Below are positions 42,901 to 50,809 of a DNA stretch of 64,000 nt, in pieces; the stretch's first letter is position 1; each line of letters begins with the position of its first letter. The stretch covers positions 38,896 to 102,895 of the forward strand of contig JANSYI010000032.1 of NCBI GenBank assembly GCA_024742475.1. The letters run 5' to 3'. Under the pieces are notes generated by a model. It was not told where the DNA came from. It saw nothing but the letters and a program-made list of their open reading frames with translations, and did no database searches. This stretch comes from a bacterium. Lineage in GTDB: Bacteria; Myxococcota_A; Polyangia; Nannocystales; Nannocystaceae. The position numbers and the translations under genes were made by a program.

Positions 42901-43104
42901 ATCGGGGGCATGCTGCCGCTGGCGTTCAGCGCATACACGGGCGAGGGCATCCCCTACGGTCCGTTCGGCAAGGCGCTCGTCGGCGGGATGACCACCGCCA
43001 CCGTGCTTACCTTGGTCGTCGTACCCGTCACGTACACATACCTCGACGACCTGCGCGCGGGCGCGTCGGCGTGGTGGAGACGCCTGCTCCACCTGGTCCG
43101 CTAG
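39952..43104 (+). CDS. Second RND efflux permease of the operon
   Basis: This 1050-residue RND transporter has standard architecture: TM1 near the N-terminus, the porter domain, TM4 with IGLMICIGLVVDNSVVVAEN, the second porter loop, and TM10 with VVNNAIVLIDFVNQA. It starts at GTG 39952 in a GTGA overlap with the first permease. An adaptor followed by two non-identical permeases recalls MdtABC, where a hetero-trimer of two permeases is needed. The same may hold here, but the two proteins could also act separately. The TM4 site again reads Asp-Asn. Confidence 0.92.
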   Translation: MKGAADHTLVRLSLRRPVTMMMVLLSMLVLGGIALARIPLELIPSGFSPPFLRIAAEYPDATAKDVEERITRPLEDAVATTPGIDQLSATSSSGSSSITIVFKNDVDMDIAYRQVRDRITRVRGDLPDEVDKVEIRKESAEAIPVAFYSVAWDADLPDPQGVIEQALIRPLQRIEGVGLVNVWGEEEKEVRIEIDRGLAEAYGIDMVTIAQTLGTSNFTMASGTLEEDEGQYLLRSVASWVSPEDIEELTVGADGKKIKDIGTVTFDFPVRTRYDRYRGRPSMVLFVVKESTANTVDVSERIKAVAEEAKKDPLLQGVEVQSIFVQGDTIRYSLQQVVDSGKQGGLLALFVLLFFLRRLRLTVIISLAIPLSLFLALPFMYFSGQTVNLVSLIGLMICIGLVVDNSVVVAENIGRYRKRGLGPYAAALQGASEVGLAITLATMTTIVVFLPAALLSSGPTQFFMVRMVTPVCVSLVASLFVALVLIPLSSATLLADDGADGKDRQVHQGGWRGVLQRVDAAWKRVIGWTYEQTMGRLGRGYAALLRLVLRRRFDVVVVSLFAMGSMVIPAMNVQCNSGNEFGTRNITVSYSMPSDTTLEEANAFFSKIEARINAMPSESKVDGAYVGFDDASGRVQIFFQPPEPGEPDFETVAKELADSLPTPPGWRKRSQFGDADGGRDDSFPVVIYGNEHERVQDARELLEDQLLEIEGVIGIKQFGGDDRRRNELALSIDRTMSERFGVSGQVVANTVAYAIRGTPLPRFHTEEREVDVRLRYREEDRRNVDQLLGYRVPTAQGDTIPISVLADKEVRKGESRLTRSNKRVGALIRLELDPEQRTAAAKRVVAYLNDYELPEGLSFDADREQKSVDDMQRDLGGALILGSIFIFLLMGFLFESLVLPLSVLPSIPLSFVGVWWFLFITGEHIDALAGIGIVLLLGVVVNNAIVLIDFVNQARRDGLGRDEAIMAAGELRFRPIMMTALTTIGGMLPLAFSAYTGEGIPYGPFGKALVGGMTTATVLTLVVVPVTYTYLDDLRAGASAWWRRLLHLVR

Positions 43105-43121
43105 TCTGGTCCGCGAGTTGG

Positions 43122-43127
43122 TACGCT
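43122..43127 (+). promoter_or_regulatory. Candidate -10 box (TACGCT) for the MFS gene
   Basis: TACGCT ends 9 bases before the GTG at 43137, within the 32-base gap after the RND operon. Confidence 0.3.
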
Positions 43128-43136
43128 GGCGCTGGC

Positions 43137-44324
43137 GTGGCGCGAACTCTCGACCCACTCCCGCTGCTCGGGGGGTTGTACGCGGTCCAGGGGCTGGTGT
43201 TCGGCTTCACGGGCAGCCTGCTCATCCCCAAGCTCGCCGCCGCGGGCGTCTCCCTGGAAGCGCAGACGGGCGTGCTCGCGCTGGCGAGCCTGCCGTGGGT
43301 GTTCAAGCTACCCATCGCGCTGGCCCTCGACCGGCTTCGGCCCGGCGCGGCTCGGACCGCGGGCGTGGCGATGCTGGGCCTGGCCGCGGTGCTGCTGGGG
43401 CTCGCGTCGCTGCGCGAGGGGCTCGTCACCTTTGCCGGGCTCGGCGCGGCGTGGCTGGGCATCAACATCCTGCTCGCGGCCCAAGACGTCTGCGCCGACA
43501 CGCTCGCGATCGATGCGGTGCCTCCCGATCGACGCGGCCGCGCCAACGGGGTGATGTGGGCGGGTCACCACATCGGCGCAACCCTGCTCAGCGCGGCGGC
43601 GGTCGGTGCCGTGCTGACGCGGGCGGGCATGGGCCCCGCGCTGATGGTCCTCGCGGGGCTCGTCGCGGCCGGGGGGATCTGGGCCGCTCGCTCGTCGGTA
43701 CGCGGCGCGGTGGCGCGAGAGTCGGCAGGTCTGCGCGAGGTGCTCGCATCGCCCTCGACGTGGCTGCTCGGGGGCTTCGCCAGCGTGTTCCTCATCGCCG
43801 ACGTCGGCACGGGCGCGCTCGCCGGCGAGTTCTTGATGCAGCGGCTGCAGTGGCCGATCGAGCGGCTCACCACCACCTTTCCGTGGGTGGTGCTCGCCGG
43901 CCAGGCCATCGGCTACGGCGGCGCGGCGCTGCTCGTCGACCGGATCGGGCACGCGCGATCGGCCGCCGTGGGCAGCGTCGCGCTCGGCCTGGTGTGGATC
44001 GGGTTCGCGTTGCTCGAGGACCTGTGGCCCTCGGTCGCGTTCAACTACGCCTTCATCGTCGTGCAGCTGATCGCCACGGCGCTGCTGTACGTCGGGCTGT
44101 ACGCGTGGCTGATGAGCCGCGTGAACCCGGCGTTTCGCGCCACCCACTACGCGGTGTTGATGTCGCTGCTCAACGTGCCGCGCGTGTGGGCCCCGACGCT
44201 GGCTCCCGACGCCCTCGCCGCGCTGGGGTGGCCAGGTGTGTTCATGGCCGCGGGCGCGATGCAGATCGCCCTGGGCGGGCTCGCCTGGCTGCTGCGATCT
44301 ACGGGTAGACCATCTGCAGCGTGA
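43137..44324 (+). CDS. Major facilitator superfamily transporter, AmpG-like
   Basis: The 395-residue protein has 12 predicted transmembrane segments. Its N-terminal pattern (YAVQGLVFGFTGSLLIPKLAAAG, then LPWVFKLPIALALDRL) resembles AmpG-type permeases, which import muropeptides, and related acetyl-CoA transporters. A loop motif DVCADTLAIDAVPPDRRGRANGVMW matches the family's TM4-5 region (AmpG-like QDxxxDA). The start is GTG at 43137. It closely follows the RND operon and overlaps the convergent lipoprotein gene by 26 bases. The substrate is inferred only from the weak AmpG resemblance. Confidence 0.85.
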   Translation: MARTLDPLPLLGGLYAVQGLVFGFTGSLLIPKLAAAGVSLEAQTGVLALASLPWVFKLPIALALDRLRPGAARTAGVAMLGLAAVLLGLASLREGLVTFAGLGAAWLGINILLAAQDVCADTLAIDAVPPDRRGRANGVMWAGHHIGATLLSAAAVGAVLTRAGMGPALMVLAGLVAAGGIWAARSSVRGAVARESAGLREVLASPSTWLLGGFASVFLIADVGTGALAGEFLMQRLQWPIERLTTTFPWVVLAGQAIGYGGAALLVDRIGHARSAAVGSVALGLVWIGFALLEDLWPSVAFNYAFIVVQLIATALLYVGLYAWLMSRVNPAFRATHYAVLMSLLNVPRVWAPTLAPDALAALGWPGVFMAAGAMQIALGGLAWLLRSTGRPSAA

Positions 44325-45390
44325 CGTCGTCGAAGAGGATGTTGCACGGTCCCGCCGCAAAGCCACCGTTGGCGCACTCGAGTCGAACGATGAACTCGGT
44401 GGCCTCGACGGGCAGCTCCGCGGCGTGCTCGACCAGCGTCCACTCGGTCTGCGTGCCGCTGGCGACCGGCTCGTAGTTGTTCTCGCCCTGCGTGTTGATG
44501 AACACGCGGTAGGTGTGCTCTCCCTCGCTCCGCGCGCGGGCACGCACGCGGTAGCGCAGCCCTGCGGCGGTGGTCTCGTCGTTGTAGCTGGCGAGGCTGA
44601 CCGTCTGCTCGAGCGAGGTGACCGCGATGGCGCCGGTGGGCTCGAACGCGTGCATCCCCCCGAACGCCTGGTCGGAGATCTGCCAGTTCGCCTGCCCAAA
44701 CCCCACCACCCACGGGGCGACGGCGCCGTCCTCGGCGTCGCCGTTGACCAGCAGGTTGCCCGACTCGCCTTGCCCCGCCCCGGCGAGCACCAGGGCCTCG
44801 GTCTGGGTGGGCGCGCCCAGGTTCACGCCGTCGTAGTACTCGAGCACGAGCCCTGACTGGGTCGGGCCGACGCGCGTGGGCCCGAAGCGAAGGTCGAGGC
44901 GGCACGTCTCGCCGGGGGCGAGCTCGGTCCCGCAGTCGCCGTCCGTGCCCGGGTAGCCGCCGGGGAACGAGAAGTCGCCCGCGATGAGGCCCGTGGCGAT
45001 CGAGGTGGCCGTGCTGCCCCCGACGTTCTCGAGCACGATCGCGGTCGTCGTCGAGGTGTCGACGGGAATCGAGCCGTAGTCGATGGCGTTGCCGTCGATG
45101 CTCCACTGCAGCAGGGCCGCGCCATCGGGGAGATCCTCTCCGGTCGTCGTGCTGCTCGTCTCTTCGGGGTCGAGCGTGGTCGAGCCGGTCAGCGTCGTCT
45201 CGCCCTCGCCCGTGGGGTCGGAGGTCACCGGCGCGCTCGAGCCGTCCGAGCCGAAGTCGTCGCCCGAGGTGGCCGGTGCGTTGAACGTGCCGCTGCTGCC
45301 CGATGCGCCCGAGCTGCATGCCGCGAGGAAGGCCGCTGCGAGCAGGGCCGAGGAGGTCGAAATCAAGGTCAAGGGGCTTCGGAACATCAT
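44299..45390 (-). CDS. Lipoprotein with choice-of-anchor-D-like and carbohydrate-binding-like domains
   Basis: The 363-residue product has a lipoprotein signal (ALLAAAFLAAC, Cys25) and a Ser/Thr/Gly/Glu linker (about 26-88). A beta-sandwich of the ASH/choice-of-anchor-D type follows (about 90-200; IDYGSIPVDTSTTTAIVLENV, then GETCRLDLRFGPTRVG). The C-terminal domain (about 210-363; NLLVNGDAEDGAVAPWVV, then ECANGGFAAGPCNILFDDVTLQ) has the pattern of carbohydrate-binding beta-jelly rolls. GGAGGA precedes the ATG at 45390, so it is leadered. Surface display is likely; the ligand is unknown. Confidence 0.8.
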   Translation of the reverse strand: MMFRSPLTLISTSSALLAAAFLAACSSGASGSSGTFNAPATSGDDFGSDGSSAPVTSDPTGEGETTLTGSTTLDPEETSSTTTGEDLPDGAALLQWSIDGNAIDYGSIPVDTSTTTAIVLENVGGSTATSIATGLIAGDFSFPGGYPGTDGDCGTELAPGETCRLDLRFGPTRVGPTQSGLVLEYYDGVNLGAPTQTEALVLAGAGQGESGNLLVNGDAEDGAVAPWVVGFGQANWQISDQAFGGMHAFEPTGAIAVTSLEQTVSLASYNDETTAAGLRYRVRARARSEGEHTYRVFINTQGENNYEPVASGTQTEWTLVEHAAELPVEATEFIVRLECANGGFAAGPCNILFDDVTLQMVYP

Positions 45391-45522
45391 TCCTCCGCGA
45401 GTTTGGGGACGGTAGCACCCACGGTGACCACGATCACCATCGGGTGCATCGGCGGTTGCAGCGACGTGATCCAGCGCGCAGGGTTGGCCCCTTCACGATT
45501 GGGGCGGGTCTCCCGCACCACC

Positions 45523-47001
45523 ATGAGTTTGGATCTCACGATGTCGAATGCTCCAGGTATCAGTGGCTTCTCCCTGCGAGTCCCGCAGCTCCGCGTCCCG
45601 TTGGGCACGTGGGCGGATTGGACCGGTGCGGACCCCGGCAAGATCGAAGCGGTCGTCGGGCGCAGCTTTCGCGTGTGCTCGCCGCAGCAAAACGCCTACA
45701 CGCTCGCGGCCGACGCGGTGCTCGACCTGATCGAGCGCTTCGACGTCGACCCGAGCGACATCGGCATGCTGGCGTTGGGCACGGAGTCCAGCACCGACAA
45801 CGCCGCCGGCGCGGTGCTCGTGCGCGGCATGCTCGACGAAGCGCTGCCGGCTCGGGGTCGCGCACCGATCGCGCGCGCGTGCGAAGTGCCCGAGTTCAAG
45901 CACGCGTGCCTGGGCGGTGTGTATGCGCTCAAGGCTGCCGCGCGGTACCTCGCCGCCGACGGCCGGGGCCGCCGCGCCATCGTCGTCGCCTCGGACATCG
46001 CCGAGTACGAGCGCGGAAGCACGGGCGAGCAGACCCAGGGCGCGGGCGCGGTCGCGATGCTGCTCGATACCGAGCCGGCGCTGTGCTCCCTCGACCTGGC
46101 GCACAGCGGATCGGCCTCGGCCTACCGCGGCATCGACTTCCGCAAGCCGTTCGCACGTCATCGCGCGCCCAGCTACGCCGCCTCGACCCAGCGCCTGCAC
46201 GACTTCCCGATCTTCAACGGGGCCTACTCCACGCAGTGCTACGTCGAGGCCACGGTCAGGGCCATCGACGCCATGTTCGATCGCATCGAGGGCAGCCGGG
46301 CCGCGTTCTTCGAGCGCCTCGCGTCGGTGTGCTGTCACCGCCCCTACGAGCACATGCCGATGCAGGCGATGGCGTCGGCGCTCGTCTGGTCGGCGGCCCG
46401 GGACTCGGGCGCCGAAGGGCTCGCGCCGATGTGCGAGGGCACCGACCTCGACCCCGAGGCGGTCTACGCCGAGATCGTCAGCACGCCCGACCTGTTCGCG
46501 CAGGTGCAGGCCGAGGGCGTGAGCGCGTCCGCGTTCCCCAGCTTCATGGCGCTCACCCGCACGTTCCGCCGCAGCGCCGCGTTCAAGGCGTTCGCCGCCG
46601 ACAAGCTGCGCTTGGGCAACCGCATCACGGCCGACCTGGGCAACCTCTACACCGCGTCGCTGCCCGCGTGGCTCGGCGCCGCGTTCGAGACCGCCTACGC
46701 CGAGGAGCGCGACCTGGCCGAGCGCACGATCCTCGCCGTCGGCTACGGCTCGGGCGACGCCGCGGAGGCCATTCCGCTGCAGGTCGTGCCGCAGTGGCGC
46801 GAGGCGGCGGCCAAGCTGGGCTTTGCCGAGTCGCTCGCCGGCGCGCACGACCTCACCCGCGCGCAGTACGAGGGGTTGCACGATGGGCAGCCGACCGACG
46901 ATCTGCCCGGCGATACGGGCTTCGTGATCTCCCGCGTCGGCGAGACCTACGAGGACCGCTTTCAGGACCTCGGCATCGACTACTACGACTTCGCCGGCTA
47001 G
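45523..47001 (+). CDS. mvaS: Hydroxymethylglutaryl-CoA synthase
   Basis: This thiolase-fold enzyme condenses acetyl-CoA with acetoacetyl-CoA to HMG-CoA, the entry to the mevalonate pathway. The protein (492 residues from this start) has the general-acid Glu in LGTESSTDNAAG (about Glu88), the nucleophilic Cys in EFKHACLGGVYALKAA (about Cys129), and a CCHRPYEHMPMQA His motif (about 269). ATG at 45541 (MSNAPGISGF) is an equally good start; a longer frame from 45403 is not protein-like. It has no operon partners here. The mevalonate route feeds isoprenoids and, in some Nannocystaceae, sterols; a polyketide beta-branching role is less likely without PKS genes. Confidence 0.88.
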   Translation: MSLDLTMSNAPGISGFSLRVPQLRVPLGTWADWTGADPGKIEAVVGRSFRVCSPQQNAYTLAADAVLDLIERFDVDPSDIGMLALGTESSTDNAAGAVLVRGMLDEALPARGRAPIARACEVPEFKHACLGGVYALKAAARYLAADGRGRRAIVVASDIAEYERGSTGEQTQGAGAVAMLLDTEPALCSLDLAHSGSASAYRGIDFRKPFARHRAPSYAASTQRLHDFPIFNGAYSTQCYVEATVRAIDAMFDRIEGSRAAFFERLASVCCHRPYEHMPMQAMASALVWSAARDSGAEGLAPMCEGTDLDPEAVYAEIVSTPDLFAQVQAEGVSASAFPSFMALTRTFRRSAAFKAFAADKLRLGNRITADLGNLYTASLPAWLGAAFETAYAEERDLAERTILAVGYGSGDAAEAIPLQVVPQWREAAAKLGFAESLAGAHDLTRAQYEGLHDGQPTDDLPGDTGFVISRVGETYEDRFQDLGIDYYDFAG

Positions 47002-47043
47002 CGCCTCCGCCTCGCGGGGGTGGCCTGCGCCCGGGGTTCTTCA

Positions 47044-47070
47044 GGGCCCCCCTTGCGGGTGAGGGGGCCC
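47044..47070. terminator. Bidirectional terminator-like hairpin
   Basis: GGGCCCCC (47044-47051) pairs perfectly with GGGGGCCC (47063-47070) in the gap between the convergent mvaS and M48 genes. The rest of 47002-47203 shows no gene. Confidence 0.55.
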
Positions 47071-47203
47071 TTCCGAACCCCTCGAGGCGGGGGACTGCGC
47101 TCGGGCGCTTTCTATCTTTTCCGCTGCGCGGGCCTGTGGCCCTGCTCGCTCTCCTGCTGAGGTGCAGTGTCGATGGCGCGTGCTTGAGGCCCTCACTCTC
47201 CTA

Positions 47204-48079
47204 CTAAACCTCGGGTCCTTCGGTCGGTACGTCTTCGGGTGCGGGCCCGCTGAGGTCGAGGTCGAGCCCGGTGAGCTCGGCTGCCTCTTCCCGCAGCCAG
47301 GTGTCGAGGTGCTTGGCGCGCATGATGGGGAAGGGGTGTGGGCGAAACGCGGTGAGCATCACCTTGTACGCCTTGTTGAGCGTCGACTCGTCGGCCTCTT
47401 CGTAGGCCCGAATCTGGCGCATGAACTCGGCCTCGTCCATCTCCGCGTAGAGCGTCTCGGAGCCGCCGGCGAGCTTCATGAACACGCGGAAGGGGACCTT
47501 GGCATCCTGCACGCACAGCACGCCGGCGCGGTCGCACGACAGGTGCGTCTTGCGGTACCAGTCGAACAGCGGCAGGGCGAGGCCAAAGCCGATGAGGGAT
47601 CCGATGCCCAGCGTGGCCTTGCCGATGAGCTCGAGGATCGTGGCGAGGTTCTCGGCGAGCACTGTGTACAGCACGTGCCCGTAGCGGATGTGCCCGAGCT
47701 CGTGGCCGATGACGAAGAACCGCTCCTGCTCGTCGAGCATGTCGATGAGGCCGGAGCTGAGCACGATGAACGGCCGCTTGTGGCCGTAGGTGTACGCGCG
47801 GGGCTCGGGGTCCATCGTCACGTACATCTCGGGCTCCTCGACCCCGAGGATCTTGCACCCATACTGCAGGTAGCGGTGCAGTCGCGGGAACATGTCGGGC
47901 GTGACGCGGACGTTGTCGGCGGTGTTCTCCAGGTAGTAGACCCGCTCGAACCCGTACTCCATGACCTTGCGGGTGAGCAGCTCGAGCCCGGGGACCTTGC
48001 CCAAGACCTTGGAGGCCTTGATGTCCCATGGGTGCATGACGTCCTCGTTGGACAGGTGGCGAAACGTCTTGAGCTTCAT
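47204..48079 (-). CDS. M48-family zinc metallopeptidase
   Basis: The 291-residue protein has the zinc-binding motif VIGHELGHIRYGH (His126, Glu127, His130) and a third-ligand region further on (EAEFMRQIRAYEE). The family's YTYGHKRPFIVLSSGLI segment precedes the active site. A hydrophobic stretch (about 150-167; IGSLIGFGLALPLF) may associate with the membrane. M48 enzymes include HtpX and Ste24 types that degrade or process membrane proteins. It begins at ATG 48079 in an ATGA overlap with the esterase gene. It is the last gene of a three-gene operon. Confidence 0.88.
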   Translation of the reverse strand: MKLKTFRHLSNEDVMHPWDIKASKVLGKVPGLELLTRKVMEYGFERVYYLENTADNVRVTPDMFPRLHRYLQYGCKILGVEEPEMYVTMDPEPRAYTYGHKRPFIVLSSGLIDMLDEQERFFVIGHELGHIRYGHVLYTVLAENLATILELIGKATLGIGSLIGFGLALPLFDWYRKTHLSCDRAGVLCVQDAKVPFRVFMKLAGGSETLYAEMDEAEFMRQIRAYEEADESTLNKAYKVMLTAFRPHPFPIMRAKHLDTWLREEAAELTGLDLDLSGPAPEDVPTEGPEV

Positions 48080-48942
48080 GGCGCGTCCTCCTTGGGTTCG
48101 CCGCGTGCGGCGGCGAGGGCGTCGTCGAGCAGGTCGAACAGGTCGGTCCGCTCCTGCGGCGGGATCGCGTGGCGGACCCCCTCGTAGGACTCGAGCTCGA
48201 CGTCGTAGCCCTTGGCCACCAGCGCCTCCACGGCCTGCTTGGTGGGCTCGTAGAGGACGGCGTTGTCGGCGGTGCCGTGCAACGCGACGACCTTGGGGTG
48301 CGACGCGGTGGGCCCGGCCTCGGGCCACAGCGGAGGTGGCAGCCAGCCGCCGATCGGGATCGCGAACCCGACCTGCTCGGGGTGCTCGACGGCCAGGGTG
48401 AAGGCGAGCATGCCGCCTTGGCTGAACCCGGTGACGATCGGGTCGCCCACGGTCGGCCGCGACGCCTTCAGCGCGTCGATTGCTGCGGCGATCTTGTCGG
48501 CGGAAGCGTCGATGCCCTTGGCCAGGCCCTCGATGTCGCCGGAGCGGGCCCGGATTGGAAACCACGACCAGCCTCCGTTGTCGGTCGCGTCCACGCCCTG
48601 CGGCAGGATCAGCCGCGCGGTGCCGCCGTAGGCGTCGAAGAGGTGCGCGAAGTTGTCGGGGTCGTCGCCCAGGCCGTGAATCGCGACGAGCATCGGCAGC
48701 GCGTCGTCGGGCTTTGCGTCGCCGAGGATGCGTTCGACGTAGTGAAGCTCAGCGGCCTTGGGGCGGGCGGCGGGGGCCGTGGGCGCATTGGCGGCGACCG
48801 GAGAGGGCTCGGCGGGCTCGGCCGGGGCGGGCTCAGGCGCAGGCGCGGCAGGCTGCGTGGCGGGAGGCGGCGCGGGCCGGTCACACCCGAGCAGGGTCGA
48901 CAGGAGCGCGGCGCAGGCGAAACGGCTCACGCGGCGAAGCAT
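48076..48942 (-). CDS. Lipoprotein phospholipase/carboxylesterase (alpha/beta hydrolase)
   Basis: The 288-residue product has a lipoprotein signal (LLSTLLG then Cys20), an Ala/Pro-rich linker (about 21-65) and an alpha/beta hydrolase domain. Catalytic features are the oxyanion-region VAIHGLGDDPDNF, the nucleophile GFSQGGMLAF (Ser), Asp in HGTADNAVL and His in GVRHAIPPQ. The arrangement matches the YpfH/carboxylesterase-2 family. The substrate is probably a small ester or acyl chain (inference). ATG 48942 lies 8 bases after the preceding gene; an upstream in-frame extension lacks a signal. Confidence 0.88.
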   Translation of the reverse strand: MLRRVSRFACAALLSTLLGCDRPAPPPATQPAAPAPEPAPAEPAEPSPVAANAPTAPAARPKAAELHYVERILGDAKPDDALPMLVAIHGLGDDPDNFAHLFDAYGGTARLILPQGVDATDNGGWSWFPIRARSGDIEGLAKGIDASADKIAAAIDALKASRPTVGDPIVTGFSQGGMLAFTLAVEHPEQVGFAIPIGGWLPPPLWPEAGPTASHPKVVALHGTADNAVLYEPTKQAVEALVAKGYDVELESYEGVRHAIPPQERTDLFDLLDDALAAARGEPKEDAP

Positions 48943-48950
48943 GGCACAGC

Positions 48951-50234
48951 TCACTCGAAGACGGGCACGGCGCGGACGAACGTGCTGCGGGGGGGGTCGT
49001 CTTCGTCGATGCCGGGCGTCTCGCACTTGCCGAAGGTGGCGGCGTAGATGTAGCCATCCGAGCCCCGCAGCCAGGCGCTGGGCACCGACAGATGGCCCAG
49101 GTGGGTATCGGCCTGCACGGCGCCTTCGTCATCGACGCGGACGCCTCGGACCCAGCCTTGGCAGTAGTCGCCAAAGAGCACGTGTCCATCGAGCGCGCCA
49201 AAGTAGGGGTCGCCCTCCTGCGGCTGCACCTCCAGCGCGACGTAGGCGACGCGCGCGTTGGTCGGCACCACGTCGGGGTCTTCGGCCGCGTAGTCGCTGA
49301 CGCCTTGGTGGGGCCACTGCACGATCGGGTCGCGCAGCCCGCTGCAGCCCAGGGCGCAGCGGCCCTCGGCCTCGGACCAGCCGAAGTTTTGGCCGGGCTC
49401 GGTGACGAGGTTGATCTCCTCCATCGTGTTCGCGCCCACGTCGCCAAACCAGTAGCGTCCGGCCGCGTCGCGAATGCCCTTCCACGGGGAGCGCAGTCCG
49501 GTCGCGTACACCAGGGGGTGGCCCTCGTCTTCGCTGGCGAACGCGTTGCCCTCGGGCACGGTGTAGCCTTCGCCGCCCGGCTCCCGGTTGGGCACGAGGC
49601 GCACGAGGGCCGACAGGGTGTTGCTGGCGTCCTGGCCGTTGCGCTCGACCTTCTTGTCGCCGAGCAGGGCCCACATCGTGCCGTCGGGGTCGAAGCCCAA
49701 GGAGCCGACGTTGTGCCAGGGCTTGGGCGCCTGGGCATCGCCGGCGGCGAGGATCAGCGCCTTGCTCTGGGCGATGGCGCCGTAGTCGGCCGGGTCGAAG
49801 GTGTAGCGGTGGATCTCGGAGTCCTGCTCCGAGACGCACATGCCGACGTAGATGAAGCCGTTGGACGCGAAGCCGGGGTCGAGCGCGAGCGAGATCAGGC
49901 CGCAGTCGAGGTGCGAGTAGGCCGAGGGAAGCGTGAAGGTGCCCCGCAGGACGAACCGGTCGCCCTCGAGCCGAAGGTGTCCGACCCGGCCCGACTTCTC
50001 CAGCACGAGCAGGTCGTCGGTGCCGGGGATGAACCGGGCGTCGGTGACCATGCCCCAGTCGCCCTCGGCCTCGAGGGTCTCGAAGGCGAGGCCGACGAAG
50101 GCACCGGGCGCGCCGGACTCGGACGCCGTACTCGAGGCGCTCGTGGAGGTGGACGCGGGCGAGGCGTCCGGGGCGGGCTCGGTCGAGCAGCCCGCGAACG
50201 CGGCGAGCACGAGCATCCAGCTCCGACGCGACAT
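48951..50234 (-). CDS. PQQ-type sugar dehydrogenase-like lipoprotein (glucose/sorbosone dehydrogenase family)
   Basis: The 427-residue beta-propeller protein has a lipoprotein signal (MLVLAAFAG then Cys16) and a Ser/Thr linker. Family motifs are GLISLALDPGFASNGFIYV, KPWHNVGSLGFDPDG, ATGLRSPWKGIRD, WFGDVGANTMEEIN and LFGDYCQGWVRGV. Members bind PQQ and oxidise sugars in the periplasm, though several have lost activity. Substrate and cofactor use are inferred. The start is ATG at 50234, 7 bases after a TAGTCT box, so this gene probably starts the operon with the esterase and M48 genes. Confidence 0.88.
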   Translation of the reverse strand: MSRRSWMLVLAAFAGCSTEPAPDASPASTSTSASSTASESGAPGAFVGLAFETLEAEGDWGMVTDARFIPGTDDLLVLEKSGRVGHLRLEGDRFVLRGTFTLPSAYSHLDCGLISLALDPGFASNGFIYVGMCVSEQDSEIHRYTFDPADYGAIAQSKALILAAGDAQAPKPWHNVGSLGFDPDGTMWALLGDKKVERNGQDASNTLSALVRLVPNREPGGEGYTVPEGNAFASEDEGHPLVYATGLRSPWKGIRDAAGRYWFGDVGANTMEEINLVTEPGQNFGWSEAEGRCALGCSGLRDPIVQWPHQGVSDYAAEDPDVVPTNARVAYVALEVQPQEGDPYFGALDGHVLFGDYCQGWVRGVRVDDEGAVQADTHLGHLSVPSAWLRGSDGYIYAATFGKCETPGIDEDDPPRSTFVRAVPVFE

Positions 50235-50241
50235 GCTCAGC

Positions 50242-50247
50242 AGACTA
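50242..50247 (-). promoter_or_regulatory. Candidate -10 box (TAGTCT)
   Basis: On the minus strand TAGTCT ends 7 bases before the ATG at 50234. It overlaps the last codons of the upstream DUF1697 gene. Confidence 0.45.
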
Positions 50248-50790
50248 CACCGCTTCGAGCTTGGCCTGCAGCGCGCGCATCGTCCTCCAGTTGCGCGCGG
50301 TCGCGATGCAGCCGAGCACCCGGTCGACGTAGGCCGTCGTCACTTTGGAGCGTGCGGTGCCGCCGGGCGCGTGCAGGTAGAGCACGTCCTTGCCCAGCGT
50401 CCACCGCTCACCGAGGCGGCAGTCGGGGTCGAACGCGGCGCGCGCCGCCTTGGTGGGCGCGGCCGAGAGCAGCATCGCGTGCACCGTCTTGGCGTCGGCC
50501 TCGGCCTCGTCGGCGTAGGGGTTGCCCTCGAGCACGCCCTGCCACGCGGCGGCCGAGCGCACGAGCACGGGCACGGCGAAGCCCTTGTCGGCCGCCAGCG
50601 TGTTCGCGACCGCGGCCCCGAGCTTGGGGCCCTGGCGCGCGGCCGCCTCGAACACGACGTTGCCGGACTGGATGTACGTCTGCACCGCCTGCGCCCCCGC
50701 GCCCTCGAAGTGCGCGCGCAGCTCGGCCATCGGCAGCTTGTGCTTGCCACCGACGTTGATGCCTCGAAGGAGCGCGACGAATCGTGCCAT
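50245..50790 (-). CDS. DUF1697 family protein
   Basis: The 181-residue cytoplasmic protein matches DUF1697: N-terminal FVALLRGINVGGKHKLPMAEL, then VQTYIQSGNVVFEA, VPVLVRSAAAWQGVLEGNPY, LYLHAPGGTARSK and the terminal TARNWRTMRALQAKL. The family is widespread and uncharacterised. The start is ATG at 50790, 19 bases after the upstream small gene, so the two may be co-transcribed. No regulatory sign of its own is seen. Confidence 0.9.
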   Translation of the reverse strand: MARFVALLRGINVGGKHKLPMAELRAHFEGAGAQAVQTYIQSGNVVFEAAARQGPKLGAAVANTLAADKGFAVPVLVRSAAAWQGVLEGNPYADEAEADAKTVHAMLLSAAPTKAARAAFDPDCRLGERWTLGKDVLYLHAPGGTARSKVTTAYVDRVLGCIATARNWRTMRALQAKLEAV

Positions 50791-50809
50791 CACCGTCGCC
50801 GCCAGCCGC

